DNA of 64,000 nt, taken from NCBI GenBank assembly GCA_001464425.1, contig LNEK01000012.1, positions 1-64,000 of the forward strand, read 5' to 3'. Source of the DNA: Alphaproteobacteria bacterium Ga0077535. Lineage in GTDB: Bacteria; Pseudomonadota; Alphaproteobacteria; Caulobacterales; Aquidulcibacteraceae. Each line of letters starts with the position of its first letter. The stretch's first letter is position 1. Made by a program: the position numbers and the translations under genes. The notes under the pieces were generated by a model. The model ran no database searches, was not told the DNA's origin, and saw nothing but the letters and a program-made list of their open reading frames with translations. This document shows positions 43,842 through 53,375 of this stretch, piece by piece.

Positions 43842-45074
43842 ATGATGCGCATGCCTCCCCAAAGAACAAGGCCGCCTGATCGTATCGCGCTTATCGGCGG
43901 GTTCGGAAGCGGAAACTTCGGCAACGATGCATCGCTGTCAGCCGCGCTGGATATGCTTCGCACGCAGTGGCCAGGCACGGAGTTTCATTGCGTGTGTACC
44001 GATCCGGCCAAGGTTACTGAGCGTTTCGGCATCCCTGCGATCAGATTGGCTCACCGTCCGAGCGGGCTTCCTGCTCTAATGGACAACGCGTTGCTGAGAC
44101 TTCCCAGTGGATTGTTCAATTGGGGCCGCGCCGTCTGGCTTGCGTCGCGCTACGATTGGTTTCTGTTTCCTGGTACGGGCGTTTTGGATGATTACCGGAC
44201 CGGGCCTCTTGGCTTTCCAGCTCAGATATTTCGCTGGTGCGTGGCGGCGCGTCTGAGAGGGGCGAAAGTCGCCTTCTGGTGCGTTGGCGCCGGCCCAATA
44301 GTGAACCCCCTCAGTCGTTTCTTTTTGAAAAGCGCGGCATTAAGCGCGAGCTACAGGTCGTATCGCGATGCTGGCTCAAAAGACTTTATGCAGGAGTTAG
44401 GCATCGACGAATCTCAAAGTAATGTTGCGGGTGACCTCGTTTTCGCTGCGCTGACGCCTGATGTACCCCAAGAACATGATCAGGATCCGCCCACGGTCGG
44501 CCTCGGCGTCATGTCTTATCGGGGCTGGAGGATCAATGAACAGCTTGGAGCATCCTATCTCGATATGCTCGCCGAGTTCGTGCGCCACGCCGAACACAAA
44601 GGATGGCGCGTACTGTTGCTCCCTGCGGAGCCGTCGGATAGGCGCGCTTGCGATCGATTGACTGATTTGCTGGGTGACGGGCTCGATCGCAGATGTAGTG
44701 CAGAAACCCTGGATGATGTCATGACTCACATTGCGGCCTGTGATGTCGTCGTCGGTTCCCGATACCACGTGCTGATTGCAGGTTTGAAAATGGCTCGGCC
44801 GTGTATCTCCTTAAGTTACGGACCGAAGCATGAGTTCCTGTTAAGTGAGCTAGGGCTAGGTCAATTCTGCCTGCCCGCGGACGACTTGAGCTTTGCTGAT
44901 TTGGTCCGCCACTTTGATGTGATTGCGGCCAATGTCGAGGGCTATTCAAAGTTGGTTCGAAACCGGCTCCCCGAGGTGAAACAGAGAATATTGGAGTCGA
45001 ATCAAACGCTATATGCGGCGATGGAAGCGCGAACTGCCGCCACTTCTTTCTCCGCTATTGGCGTTTATGATTGA
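43842..45074 (+). CDS. Polysaccharide pyruvyl transferase family protein
   Basis: 410 residues with the family N-terminus (IALIGGFGSGNFGNDASLSAALDML) and a GT-B like fold ending in GSRYHVLIAGLKMARPCISLSYGPKH. It would add pyruvate ketals to sugars of an exported polysaccharide, or belong to the wider CsaB/WcaK group. It has lower GC, less biased codon use than the metal genes, and no polysaccharide genes nearby, which hints at separate acquisition. It ends in a 20-bp overlap with the convergent desaturase gene. Confidence 0.82.
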   Translation: MMRMPPQRTRPPDRIALIGGFGSGNFGNDASLSAALDMLRTQWPGTEFHCVCTDPAKVTERFGIPAIRLAHRPSGLPALMDNALLRLPSGLFNWGRAVWLASRYDWFLFPGTGVLDDYRTGPLGFPAQIFRWCVAARLRGAKVAFWCVGAGPIVNPLSRFFLKSAALSASYRSYRDAGSKDFMQELGIDESQSNVAGDLVFAALTPDVPQEHDQDPPTVGLGVMSYRGWRINEQLGASYLDMLAEFVRHAEHKGWRVLLLPAEPSDRRACDRLTDLLGDGLDRRCSAETLDDVMTHIAACDVVVGSRYHVLIAGLKMARPCISLSYGPKHEFLLSELGLGQFCLPADDLSFADLVRHFDVIAANVEGYSKLVRNRLPEVKQRILESNQTLYAAMEARTAATSFSAIGVYD

Positions 45075-45897
45075 AGGGCGCGGCATGTTGGGCGAGGAAC
45101 CCTTTCGGGTAGGTTGCATCGCTTAAACCCAAGTCGCCGCGGCCGATGCGCTCGGGCGTTTCGTGCAATGTGCCGAACATCCAGTCCCAGACCAGGAGTA
45201 CTTCGCCGAAATTGACTTGCGCGTCTTCATATTCGCGCTTGTGGTGCCAGCGGTGCATCTCGGCGACGCCTAACAGCCTGCGAAAAGGGCCAAGCGTGTA
45301 ATCGATGTTGGCGTGCTGAAACGCCAAGTGCACAGGTAGGATCGCGAACCACGCCGCCAGTGCGATCTGCGGAAGGCCGAGCAGGGCTGCGGTCAGGAGT
45401 CCGGGCGAGGCTAGCAGCAAGGCGCTGATAATGTGTCGTCGTTCGCCGTTTAGCCAATAAAGCCGTTCAGGGCTGTGATGCGGTTGGTGAAAGCGCCAAA
45501 GCAGCTTCGCGCGATGACTCCAGCGATGCATCCAATAGAGACCGAAGTCGATGATCAATCCGGTCGCAAGCACGCTTACCCAGAGCGGGATTTCCTGCGG
45601 CCAAAGGCGCAAGGAGACTATCTCCAGACTTAACGGATAGATGAAGTAGACGCTCGATTGAATAAGCGCCGCACCAAGCAGGTTGTACTGAATGTCGGCG
45701 GTGAGATCATCGTGGTTCTTGGCCCAATCGGGCTCATAGAGCGATATCCGTTCAAGCGCGCCCACCAAGATCACGCCAGCAAGCGTTAAGCCGGGCAGCA
45801 CAAACGGAGCCTCCAGCGAGGGGGCGGCGGCGAGCGTGATGAAGAATACGGCGGCCATAATGCTGGGGTAGGCGAAAAAGCGAATGAGAACGCGCAT
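45055..45897 (-). CDS. Sterol desaturase/fatty acid hydroxylase family protein
   Basis: 280 residues from MRVLIRFFAYPS; the 38 upstream codons of the open frame are not used. About four membrane helices and the di-iron His boxes HRWSH, HQPHH and HRWHH, all intact. It hydroxylates or desaturates lipids; substrate unknown. It is the last gene after an AraC regulator and a CnrYXH-like set on the minus strand. Confidence 0.85.
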   Translation of the reverse strand: MRVLIRFFAYPSIMAAVFFITLAAAPSLEAPFVLPGLTLAGVILVGALERISLYEPDWAKNHDDLTADIQYNLLGAALIQSSVYFIYPLSLEIVSLRLWPQEIPLWVSVLATGLIIDFGLYWMHRWSHRAKLLWRFHQPHHSPERLYWLNGERRHIISALLLASPGLLTAALLGLPQIALAAWFAILPVHLAFQHANIDYTLGPFRRLLGVAEMHRWHHKREYEDAQVNFGEVLLVWDWMFGTLHETPERIGRGDLGLSDATYPKGFLAQHAAPFNHKRQ

Positions 45898-45958
45898 CGA
45901 GTGTCTCCAAATCGTGCCTTGATGGCGTGCCTGGAAAGAGCGCGCTTGAACGAAACAG

Positions 45959-46711
45959 CTACGCTTCGTCGAAAGCAGTGGCGTTGGTAATTGAAATCGG
46001 GTTCGCGCCAAACATGCGCACGCACGTACGCGAAAAATGCGCGGAATCGGCGAACCCCCCCGCGTGCGCGGCTTGCGTCAGGCTGAGGCCCTCGGTGACG
46101 CCGGCGAAGGCGCGGCGCAGTTTTGACCAAAGCAGGAAGGTCCGCAGCGGAATACCGATCTCTTCGGCGAAGAGGTGGCTGAGGCGCGATCGCGATAGCT
46201 CAAGGTGGCGAGCGAGGCTTTCGGAAGAGAGGTTTCGGTTAGCTTGCTCAAATGCCGCGAGCGCGTCCTGGATGCGCCCAATCGGGCAAGCGGGCGCATG
46301 TTGCGCGCCGATAAGGTCAGCGAATTCGGCGACGGGATCGACTGTTTGACCCGAAAGCGTTGCCGCGACGATGGCGGACAATTCCTGGGCCTTAGCCGCG
46401 CTTAGAACGCGCACGCCCACGCCGAGCGCGACGGCGATCTGACGGCCTGCTTGGGCGTCGGGATCGATATAGAGAAACGCGCAGCTGAAGTCGGCAACTG
46501 CCCGATGCGATGCGTCCGCAGGCACGATGATGCCCGCGCCCTGAACACGTTCACCGCGTGCATTGAAGAGCGCGGCATTGGGACCAGCGAATGCCTGGAT
46601 TGCGTGATGGCTGTGCAGTGAGTTGTCGCCAGCAGCGCCCTCGAACACGGCCCAACCAGCCCCGATGCGCGCAGCGCCGCGCCACGTTTGAGCGGGGTCA
46701 GTCATTGGCAA
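45959..46711 (-). CDS. AraC-family transcriptional regulator
   Basis: 250 residues (or 248 from Met3). The C-terminal two-helix-turn-helix domain reads LSSESLARHLELSRSRLSHLFAEEIGIPLRTFLLWSKLRRA in part, then SLTQAAHAGGFADSAHFSRTC. The N-terminus is a cupin-like domain. It overlaps the ECF sigma gene by 14 bp and stands before the desaturase gene, which it may control. Confidence 0.85.
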   Translation of the reverse strand: MPMTDPAQTWRGAARIGAGWAVFEGAAGDNSLHSHHAIQAFAGPNAALFNARGERVQGAGIIVPADASHRAVADFSCAFLYIDPDAQAGRQIAVALGVGVRVLSAAKAQELSAIVAATLSGQTVDPVAEFADLIGAQHAPACPIGRIQDALAAFEQANRNLSSESLARHLELSRSRLSHLFAEEIGIPLRTFLLWSKLRRAFAGVTEGLSLTQAAHAGGFADSAHFSRTCVRMFGANPISITNATAFDEA

Positions 46712-47258
46712 GCGCGCGTGCGAGCGCGGCCTTGGCGCGGTAGACCCGGGATTCGATTGCCTTAGCCGTGAGGTTTAGGACCTTAGCGGCGTCTTGGTGA
46801 CTCATGCCGTCGATCGCGGTCAGCAGCAGCGGCTCTTTCAAACCGAGCGGAAGCGCCGCGATCGCTAGATCAAGCCGACGAAGATTGACTTCGAGCCGTT
46901 CCTCGCTCGCATCAGCTGCGGTCGGCGCCTCAGCCAAGGCGTCGATGCTTTCAGCGGCGAAAAAAAACCGCCTGACCGCACGGCGCCTCGACCAGTCGCG
47001 GCATTTGTTGAGCGCGATGCGCTTCAGCCAGGCGGCGAGCGGCCGGTTGGGATCGTAACGGCTAAGCCCGTTCCAGGCGGCCGCGAAGGTTTCTTGAGTC
47101 AAATCGTACGCCTCCTCGGCGTCCGCGACATAAGCGCGGACGAAACGATAGACGCGCTCCTTGTGCCGGCGCATCAGGGCGCCGAAAGCTTGCTCGTCGC
47201 CCGCGCGCGCCCGCGCGGCCAGCGCGCCGTCGTCGTCTTCGGGCAGGCCGCCCGTCAT
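46698..47258 (-). CDS. ECF sigma factor, CnrH-like (set 1)
   Basis: 186 residues with region 2 (AYDLTQETFAAAWNGLSRYDPNRPL in part, WLKRIALNKCRDWSRRRAVRRF) and region 4 (GMSHQDAAKVLNLTAKAIESRVYRA). Its ATG overlaps the stop of the CnrX-like gene. The gene order small membrane protein - CnrX-like - sigma is that of cnrYXH. It should respond to metal in the periplasm. Confidence 0.9.
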   Translation of the reverse strand: MTGGLPEDDDGALAARARAGDEQAFGALMRRHKERVYRFVRAYVADAEEAYDLTQETFAAAWNGLSRYDPNRPLAAWLKRIALNKCRDWSRRRAVRRFFFAAESIDALAEAPTAADASEERLEVNLRRLDLAIAALPLGLKEPLLLTAIDGMSHQDAAKVLNLTAKAIESRVYRAKAALARALAND

Positions 47259-47695
47259 TGCGGCGCGGTGGTCAACGCCTCGACGATGGTGTCATCGAAG
47301 ATGGCCTTCTGCTCGTCGCTCAGCACGTCACGCATCGCAAACATGTGGGAGATGGTTTCTGTTTGCAGCCTGCCCATGGCGCCGTGAAAGTGCTCGACGG
47401 CTGCGGTCACCCGCGGACCATAGCCGTGTTCCTCGCGAATGGCGGCGGCGAGTTCGGCGTTGGCGGCGCGCATTTCCAGTTCGAGAGATTGCTTGCGAGC
47501 CGCAAAGCGCGCTTCAAGATCTTCGATCCTGGCTAGTTGCTCGGGACTGAGGCGGAGGCGATGATGCACGACATCGTGCATCGAAGGAGGGCTGGTGTCG
47601 GCTGCAAACACAAGCGTGCCTAGCAAGACGCCGCCAAAGCCGGCGGCAAATGCGATAAAGGCAGTGACCAAAAGCCCGCGCACGGTGAGCTTCAA
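47255..47695 (-). CDS. CnrX-like periplasmic metal sensor (set 1)
   Basis: 146 residues from a TTG at 47695 that overlaps the stop of the upstream gene (TTGA). One membrane anchor (LLVTAFIAFAAGFGGVLLG) is followed by a helical hairpin with MHDVVHHRL (HxxxH) and SHMFAM (HxxxM). In CnrX these positions are the metal ligands, together with a Glu, so the site looks complete. It senses metal and releases the sigma factor through the small membrane protein. Confidence 0.88.
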   Translation of the reverse strand: MKLTVRGLLVTAFIAFAAGFGGVLLGTLVFAADTSPPSMHDVVHHRLRLSPEQLARIEDLEARFAARKQSLELEMRAANAELAAAIREEHGYGPRVTAAVEHFHGAMGRLQTETISHMFAMRDVLSDEQKAIFDDTIVEALTTAPQ

Positions 47696-47970
47696 CGGTC
47701 GCCCTCCAGAAGTGTTGATGGCGCGTACGCCGAGCGCACGGCGAACGGCGAATAATCGCTGTTGCGCGCCGCGGCCGCCCCTCCCGCGAACACGCCGAAG
47801 GTCAGCATCAGCGCCGCCACGCCCGCCTGCCAGCGCAGCGGAGCGCTGGCCCGCGTAGCTCTGCTTTCGGCTTCGAGGCGACCCCATACACGGGGTTCTA
47901 GCTCACCGAGAGCCGAAGCGCTCGGGCGGTCGCGCAGGGCGGCGAGCATACGGTCAATATCTAGGGTCAT
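47692..47970 (-). CDS. CnrY-like membrane anti-sigma factor (set 1)
   Basis: 92 residues from MTLDIDRMLAALRD; I use Met5 because it aligns with the start of the paralogue at 54101. It has a cytoplasmic helix, one membrane segment (WQAGVAALMLTFGVFAGGAAA) and a short periplasmic tail. Size and position before the CnrX-like gene match CnrY, which binds the sigma factor. GCGTAT (48002-47997) stands 27 bp upstream, but without the matching -35. Confidence 0.75.
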   Translation of the reverse strand: MTLDIDRMLAALRDRPSASALGELEPRVWGRLEAESRATRASAPLRWQAGVAALMLTFGVFAGGAAAARNSDYSPFAVRSAYAPSTLLEGDR

Positions 47971-48038
47971 GTTCCAACTCATCGGTTCCGACTGAGATAC
48001 GCACGATCACCCTAAAACACTCAAACTTGCCGCCCGTG

Positions 48039-48063
48039 CGGGGTTTGACACGGCGCTGCGTAC
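48039..48063 (+). promoter_or_regulatory. Weak match to the shared metal promoter (CGGGGT-N13-GCGTAC)
   Basis: CGGGGT at 48039-48044 and GCGTAC at 48058-48063 with the same 13-bp spacing as the four stronger sites, 44 bp before the methyltransferase TTG. One base of each box differs from copA. Confidence 0.35.
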
Positions 48064-48106
48064 TCAAGGCCAGGGGCTTAGTGCCTGCGGGGCAAGGAGC
48101 AGGGCC

Positions 48107-48817
48107 TTGAATCAACCGATTGCGTTGCAGGCGTCATTCTGGAATCGCTGGAATGAGGCCAATCGGGAAAGCAAGATCGCAGAGGTTTCGCAAGATCAGA
48201 GATCGGTCGTTCTCTCGTGGCTATCTGCGCTCGGCCGCACCAACCTTGATCTCATTGACGTTGGCTGCGGCAGCGGCTGGCTATCTCCGCATCTGAAGCC
48301 CTTCGGCCGCGTCACCGCTACCGATCTCTCGGAAGCGGTGCTCGGGCGAGCGCGCGAAAGAATACCGAATGTTGAGTTCGTCGCGGGCGATTTCATGACG
48401 TTGGATTTCGGACGCGAGCGATTTGATGTCGTTGTTAGCCTGGAGGTGCTTTCGCATGTCGCCGATCAGCAGGCGTTCGTGGCGAAGTTGGCGTCGCTTT
48501 TACGTCCGGGCGGCCTGTTGATATTGGCCACGCAAAATCGACCCATATTGGAGCGCTACAACACGGTGCCAGCCCCGGAGCCCGGACAGCTGCGGAAATG
48601 GTTCGACAGAAACGAACTTGTCAGTCTGTTATCGCCGCATTTCCAAGTGCGCGAAGTTAGAGCGATCACGCCAGTCGCCAATCGCGGTCCAATGCGATTG
48701 CTGGCTGGCCGCAAGATGAAGCGGGTTTGGCGCAGAATGGTCGGTCGAGCGATGGAAAAGGTTTTGACCTCATCGGGCTTTGGATGGACGCTGATGTGCA
48801 TGGCACAAAGACGCTGA
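48107..48817 (+). CDS. Class I SAM-dependent methyltransferase
   Basis: 236 residues from a TTG start with AAGGAG before it. Motif I is LIDVGCGSGWLSPHLK; the UbiG/COQ5-like core is followed by a C-terminal basic helix (GRKMKRVWRRMVGRAMEK). It resembles methyltransferases of glycan or lipid modification. The DUF411 gene follows after 7 bp. Substrate unknown. Confidence 0.8.
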   Translation: MNQPIALQASFWNRWNEANRESKIAEVSQDQRSVVLSWLSALGRTNLDLIDVGCGSGWLSPHLKPFGRVTATDLSEAVLGRARERIPNVEFVAGDFMTLDFGRERFDVVVSLEVLSHVADQQAFVAKLASLLRPGGLLILATQNRPILERYNTVPAPEPGQLRKWFDRNELVSLLSPHFQVREVRAITPVANRGPMRLLAGRKMKRVWRRMVGRAMEKVLTSSGFGWTLMCMAQRR

Positions 48818-48824
48818 TCAAGGG

Positions 48825-49298
48825 GTGCGGATTTTGAACCGGCGGATACTTCTTCTCAGCGGCGTCGCGCTTGCAGTGGGTAGCGCGGTCGTCGCATGTG
48901 CGCGCGGAGCGGAGGCGAGGCAACTTGAGGTCAGACGCGACGCTGGATGCGGCTGTTGCGCCCTATGGACCGAACAGATGGCGGCGAACGGGTTTCAAAC
49001 CATCATGATCAATGAAGCCGACATGCCCGCCCTAAAGCGGCGCTTGCAAGTGCCCGATGACCTGGCTTCTTGCCACACCGCCACTATTGATGGCTTTGTC
49101 ATCGAGGGCCATGTCCCCGCGGTCGACATTCGCCGCTTGTTCGAAGAGCGTCCCGCGGGCGTGATCGGACTCGCGGTTGCCGGCATGCCGGCAGGTTCGC
49201 CGGGGATGGAGACGCCGTCCGGCGCGCGCGACGCTTTCGACGTCATCGCATTCGGCTCGGAGCGGCGCGTGTTCGCCAGTTATCCGGCGTCAAACTGA
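48825..49298 (+). CDS. DUF411 periplasmic metal-binding protein
   Basis: 157 residues from a GTG (or TTG at 48834) with a signal peptide (RRILLLSGVALAVGSAVVACA). The hallmark RRDAGCGCCALW with Cys-x-Cys-Cys, and SCHTA later, define DUF411, found in copper and other metal islands. It may bind Cu or support its transfer. Confidence 0.85.
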   Translation: MRILNRRILLLSGVALAVGSAVVACARGAEARQLEVRRDAGCGCCALWTEQMAANGFQTIMINEADMPALKRRLQVPDDLASCHTATIDGFVIEGHVPAVDIRRLFEERPAGVIGLAVAGMPAGSPGMETPSGARDAFDVIAFGSERRVFASYPASN

Positions 49299-49336
49299 AC
49301 CGACTATTGACGCCCACGCGCGGGATGAGCCGCGTG

Positions 49337-49774
49337 TCATTTTCTTGCCCGAGCTTGGACGGCCTTGGCTTTGCCTGCTTGCTTTGCCGGCATCGACAAA
49401 TCATCGATGATCGGGCAATCGGGACGGTCGTCGCCATGACACGCGTGAACCAGCTTTTTCAGCGCGCGCGTCACCGCGCGCATCTCTGCCATGCGCGCGT
49501 CGAGATTGGCGAGATGCGCTTCGGCCAACTTGCGCACTTCCCGCGACGAACGACGCCGGTCTCGCCAAAGAGCCAAGAGCGCGCGGACTTCCTCCAGCGA
49601 GAAGCCGAGATCTCTGGTGCGGCGAACAAATATCAGCATGGCGACCTCTTGGTCGCCATAATCGCGGTAATTGTTGGCGCGTCGGTCAGCCGCCGCCACC
49701 AACCCGATGCTCTCATAATAGCGGATCATTTTGGTGGAGACGCCCGACCTTTCGGCCGCCAGGCTGATATTCAC
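49337..49774 (-). CDS. cueR: CueR-type copper-responsive MerR regulator
   Basis: 145 residues from the GTG at 49774 (VNISLAAERSGVSTKMIRYY); the longer frame adds a sequence not seen in the family. The metal loop CHGDDRPDCPIID keeps the two Cys (C-x7-C) of CueR, which binds Cu(I)/Ag(I). It faces the Cu+ ATPase gene across the operator at 49801-49831. Confidence 0.92.
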   Translation of the reverse strand: MNISLAAERSGVSTKMIRYYESIGLVAAADRRANNYRDYGDQEVAMLIFVRRTRDLGFSLEEVRALLALWRDRRRSSREVRKLAEAHLANLDARMAEMRAVTRALKKLVHACHGDDRPDCPIIDDLSMPAKQAGKAKAVQARARK

Positions 49775-49800
49775 GTTGCTTTTGCTCGCAAATTTTCCGG

Positions 49801-49831
49801 TTGACCTTCCTATTGTGGGAAGGTGCAGGTT
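49801..49831 (+). promoter_or_regulatory. CueR-type promoter of the copper ATPase gene
   Basis: -35 TTGACC (49801-49806), 19-bp spacer, -10 CAGGTT (49826-49831). A dyad ACCTTCC-N7-GGAAGGT (49804-49810 and 49818-49824) fills the spacer, as in CueR-regulated copA promoters. The -10 is weak. The ATPase gene starts at 49878. Confidence 0.85.
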
Positions 49832-49877
49832 CGCATTCAAGTGAAACCAGAGGCGCAGTCAGCTGCGTTGTGTATCT

Positions 49878-52439
49878 ATGAACGATCAAACCCATCCCCA
49901 TAGCGGTCACGCCGGCGTCGCCGGTCCGCGCGATCCCGTCTGCGGCATGCAGGTTGGCCCAGACACCCCGCATCGTCTCGTGCATGAGGGCAAGGAGGTG
50001 CTGTTCTGCAGCACCGGCTGCGAGAAGAAGTTCGGCGCCGAGCCGGCGAAATATGTGAACGCTGCGGCCGCGCCGGGCTGTTGCGCGCATCATGATCACC
50101 ACGATCTTGACGAAGCGCCGACGGCGGAGACGGCATTGATCGATCCGGTCTGCGGCATGACTGTCAAAGCTGATACGCCCCACCGCCTCAGGCACGATGG
50201 CGCCGACGTGCTGTTCTGCAGCGCGGGCTGCAAGGCGAAGTTCGCAGCGGATCCTGGCAAGTACACGCATGGCCCGCACGGCCACGCTTTGCACGGCGGA
50301 GCGCCCGTCGATCCATCGACCGTTCCCGCGGGCGCGCAATGGACGTGCCCGATGCATCCTGAAATCGTGCGCGCCGGTCCAGGCTCATGCCCAATCTGCG
50401 GCATGGCGCTTGAGCCGATGATGCCCAGCGTGGACGCGGGACCCAATCCGGAACTGATCGACATGACGCGCCGCTTCTGGATCGGCGCCGCGCTCGCATT
50501 GCCGGTGTTGGCGCTCGAAATGGGCCGCCACTTCCTTGGTATCGATGGTTTCGTGCCGCCAGCTTGGAATGGTTGGCTGCAGTTCGCGCTGGCGAGCCCT
50601 GTCGTGCTGTGGGGCGGCTGGCCGTTCTTCGAGCGCGGTTGGGCCTCGCTCAAGACGCGCAATCTCAACATGTTCACTTTGATCGCGCTCGGGACCGGCG
50701 TGGCGTGGTCCTACAGCGTCGTCGCATTGTTAGCGCCCTCGCTTTTTCCGGCGGGGTTCCGCGACGCGCACGGCCTCGTTGCTGTCTACTTCGAGGCGGC
50801 CGCGGTCATCACTGTGCTTGTTCTGTTGGGTCAGGTGCTTGAGCTGCAAGCGCGCGAACGCACCGGCGGGGCCATTCGTGCACTGCTCGATCTTGCGCCC
50901 AAAACGGCGCGTCGTCTGAGCGACGGCGCCGAAGAAGAAGTTCCGCTCGATCAGATTGTCGTGGGCGACCGCCTGCGCGTGCGTCCGGGTGAAAAAATCC
51001 CCGTCGACGCCATCGTGCTCAACGGCCGCTCCTCCATCGATGAATCCATGGTAACGGGCGAATCCATGCCGGTGACGCGGGAGGGCGGCGAGCGCGTGAT
51101 CGGCGGGACTCTCAATCAAACCGGCGCATTGGTGATCGAAGCCGATCGCGTCGGCGCTGACACAATGCTCTCACGCATCGTCCAGATGGTGGCCGAGGCC
51201 CAACGGTCGCGTGCCCCAATTCAGCGGCTAGCGGACAAAGTTTCGGGCTGGTTTGTGCCGGCGGTTATTGGCGTCGCCGTGATCGCCTTTTTGGTGTGGT
51301 GGGCTGTCGGTCCATCGCCGGCGTTGTCATACGGTCTGATCGCTGCGGTTTCGGTGTTGATCATTGCCTGTCCGTGTGCGCTGGGGCTCGCAACGCCCAT
51401 GTCGATCATGCAGGGCGTAGGGCGCGGGGCGCGCGCGGGCGTCCTCATCAAGAACGCCGAAGCGTTGGAGCGGTTCGAAAAGGTTGATACGCTTGTGCTC
51501 GACAAGACCGGCACGCTGACTGAAGGCAAGCCGGCTGTGACAGCGATCCACACAGCTGTGGGCGGCGATCTCGACGAAATGCTGCGCCTTGCAGCAAGCC
51601 TTGAGAACCGCAGCGAACATCCCCTCGGCTTGGCTATCGTCACCGCAGCTCAGGCGCGCGGCGTTGGGCTTGTCGAGCCAACAGAATTCGATTCGCCCAC
51701 CGGCAAGGGCGTCCTCGGCGTCGTCGAGGGGCGCAGTGTCGTGATCGGCGCCGAACGCTTTCTAGACGAACAGGGCATCGACGCCTCGGGTTTGAAGAGC
51801 GAAGCGGACGCGGCGCGGCGCAACGGCGCGACCGCGATCTATGTTGCGATCGACACTAAGCTTGCTGGCCTATTTGCGATCGCCGATCCGGTGAAAGCGA
51901 CGACGCCGGCGGCGCTTGAAGCCTTACGCATGCAAGGCATGCGGCTTGTCATGCTGACCGGCGACAATCGCACTACGGCCGAGGCGGTGGCGCGCAGCCT
52001 TGGCATCGATGAGATCGAGGCCGAAGTGCTGCCGGAGGACAAGTCGCAAATTGTCGAGCGGCTGAAGCGGGAAGGGCGCGTTGTGGCGATGGCGGGCGAC
52101 GGCGTCAACGATGCGCCGGCTCTTGCGGCGGCCGATGTTGGCATCGCCATGGGCGGTGGCACTGATGTGGCGATCGAGAGCGCGGGCGTGACACTGCTGC
52201 GCGGCGATCTTGGCGGCATTGTCCGCGCGCGCTTCATCTCGCGAGCGGTGATGCGCAACATCCGTCAAAATCTATTCTTCGCGTTCGCCTACAACGTCGC
52301 TGGCATTCCGATCGCCGCAGGCGTTCTCTATCCCCTAACAGGGGCGCTGCTTTCGCCGATGATTGCGGCCATGGCGATGGCGTTATCGTCGGTTTCGGTG
52401 ATTGCAAACTCTCTGCGTCTGGGCTCGTTACGGGTCTGA
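49878..52439 (+). CDS. copA: Cu+-exporting P1B-1 ATPase CopA with YHS domains
   Basis: 853 residues. The N-terminus has two YHS modules ([20 protein letters not shown] and [20 protein letters not shown] in parallel, with [16 protein letters not shown]), a His-rich spacer (HHDHHD) and a WTCPMHPEI heavy-metal domain, in place of classical CxxC domains. Helix 6 has CPC ([13 protein letters not shown] near residue 497), and DKTGT near residue 542 carries the phosphorylated Asp. It pumps Cu(I) out of the cytosol and is under CueR-type control. Confidence 0.94.
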   Translation: MNDQTHPHSGHAGVAGPRDPVCGMQVGPDTPHRLVHEGKEVLFCSTGCEKKFGAEPAKYVNAAAAPGCCAHHDHHDLDEAPTAETALIDPVCGMTVKADTPHRLRHDGADVLFCSAGCKAKFAADPGKYTHGPHGHALHGGAPVDPSTVPAGAQWTCPMHPEIVRAGPGSCPICGMALEPMMPSVDAGPNPELIDMTRRFWIGAALALPVLALEMGRHFLGIDGFVPPAWNGWLQFALASPVVLWGGWPFFERGWASLKTRNLNMFTLIALGTGVAWSYSVVALLAPSLFPAGFRDAHGLVAVYFEAAAVITVLVLLGQVLELQARERTGGAIRALLDLAPKTARRLSDGAEEEVPLDQIVVGDRLRVRPGEKIPVDAIVLNGRSSIDESMVTGESMPVTREGGERVIGGTLNQTGALVIEADRVGADTMLSRIVQMVAEAQRSRAPIQRLADKVSGWFVPAVIGVAVIAFLVWWAVGPSPALSYGLIAAVSVLIIACPCALGLATPMSIMQGVGRGARAGVLIKNAEALERFEKVDTLVLDKTGTLTEGKPAVTAIHTAVGGDLDEMLRLAASLENRSEHPLGLAIVTAAQARGVGLVEPTEFDSPTGKGVLGVVEGRSVVIGAERFLDEQGIDASGLKSEADAARRNGATAIYVAIDTKLAGLFAIADPVKATTPAALEALRMQGMRLVMLTGDNRTTAEAVARSLGIDEIEAEVLPEDKSQIVERLKREGRVVAMAGDGVNDAPALAAADVGIAMGGGTDVAIESAGVTLLRGDLGGIVRARFISRAVMRNIRQNLFFAFAYNVAGIPIAAGVLYPLTGALLSPMIAAMAMALSSVSVIANSLRLGSLRV

Positions 52440-52513
52440 GGCCCGTTGCGGGTGGGGCTTGGCTTCCGCCTGGTTAGCCGCAAGAGTTCTCTCCGGAAGA
52501 AGCGATCTGCCCC

Positions 52514-53095
52514 ATGGCTCGTGACCCAAACGAAATGCCAGAAACGGAGGTGCGGCGCGCACTTGAAGCAGGCCTTGAGACAATCCGCGCGCACCTCCGC
52601 TCCAGGCTCGGCGATGCAAGTCACGCCGACGACGTGCTGCAGGCTTTTTGCACCCGCGCCTTGGAGCGCGCCGGCGATCTGAAGGAGGGCGGCGCGGCCC
52701 GTACCTGGTTGTCCCGGGTGCTGGCGACGGCCATCGCCGATCACTATCGCAGCCTCGCCCGACAACGGGCCCGCGAGGCGCCGGCCGAAGGCCTGGGCTC
52801 TCTCGCAGCCGAAACGGAGGCGGACCGCGCTGCGTGCGCATGTTTGCTGGTGCTCCTGGACGCCCTTCCGGAAAACGACGCGGCGCTCATTAAAGCCATC
52901 GATATCGAGGACCGGGATCGAGCGAGTGTCGCCGCGAACTTGGGCCTCACCCTCAACGCGCTGACCGTCCGCTTACACCGCGCGAGGGCGCGGCTACGCG
53001 CTCTGGTGCTGCGACTCTGCGCCGTGTGCGTCATCCACGGCTTTGGCGATTGCGAATGTCCGCCGCCCAACCCCGTGCGTGCGGAACACGGATGA
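52514..53095 (+). CDS. CorE-like ECF sigma factor with C-terminal Cys motif
   Basis: 193 residues. Region 2 (SHADDVLQAFCTRALERAG, and TWLSRVLATAIADHYRSLARQ) and region 4 (ASVAANLGLTLNALTVRLHRARARL) are followed by a C-terminal tail with CAVCVIHGFGDCEC (CxxC-x7-CxC). CorE-type sigma factors of Myxococcus sense copper directly through such a C-terminal Cys domain and need no anti-sigma. It starts 75 bp after the copper ATPase gene; no anti-sigma gene follows. No gene is seen in 53096-53375. Confidence 0.82.
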   Translation: MARDPNEMPETEVRRALEAGLETIRAHLRSRLGDASHADDVLQAFCTRALERAGDLKEGGAARTWLSRVLATAIADHYRSLARQRAREAPAEGLGSLAAETEADRAACACLLVLLDALPENDAALIKAIDIEDRDRASVAANLGLTLNALTVRLHRARARLRALVLRLCAVCVIHGFGDCECPPPNPVRAEHG

Positions 53096-53375
53096 GCAAG
53101 CGCCAAACGGCGTCGTGATTGGCTCCTCTCGGGTCGGCGAAAAATCGGCGGGCGGGGCGCGCAATCGGTCGCAGAGGGGCTGCCTGTAATAATTGCGGCT
53201 TGGCAGCGTCCTTTCTCTCAAAGGGCGCTTCAAGAATGAACCAGGCTTTCCGGTGACGCTGCAGTCTTACGAAAGCACGGGTGCGGGCCATCCTTCCGCA
53301 GCCGCTGCGCCAAAGCCCATACGCACCGGTCGCCAGCTTTGGTTCCGTTCGCCTCGCGACAGCTGTGGCCTCCGT

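Noticed and set aside
47997-48002. GCGTAT before cnrY set 1 as a fifth strong copy of the shared promoter
   Set aside because: The -10 hexamer is there, but the base run 13 bp upstream is AGTGTT, not a GGG box.
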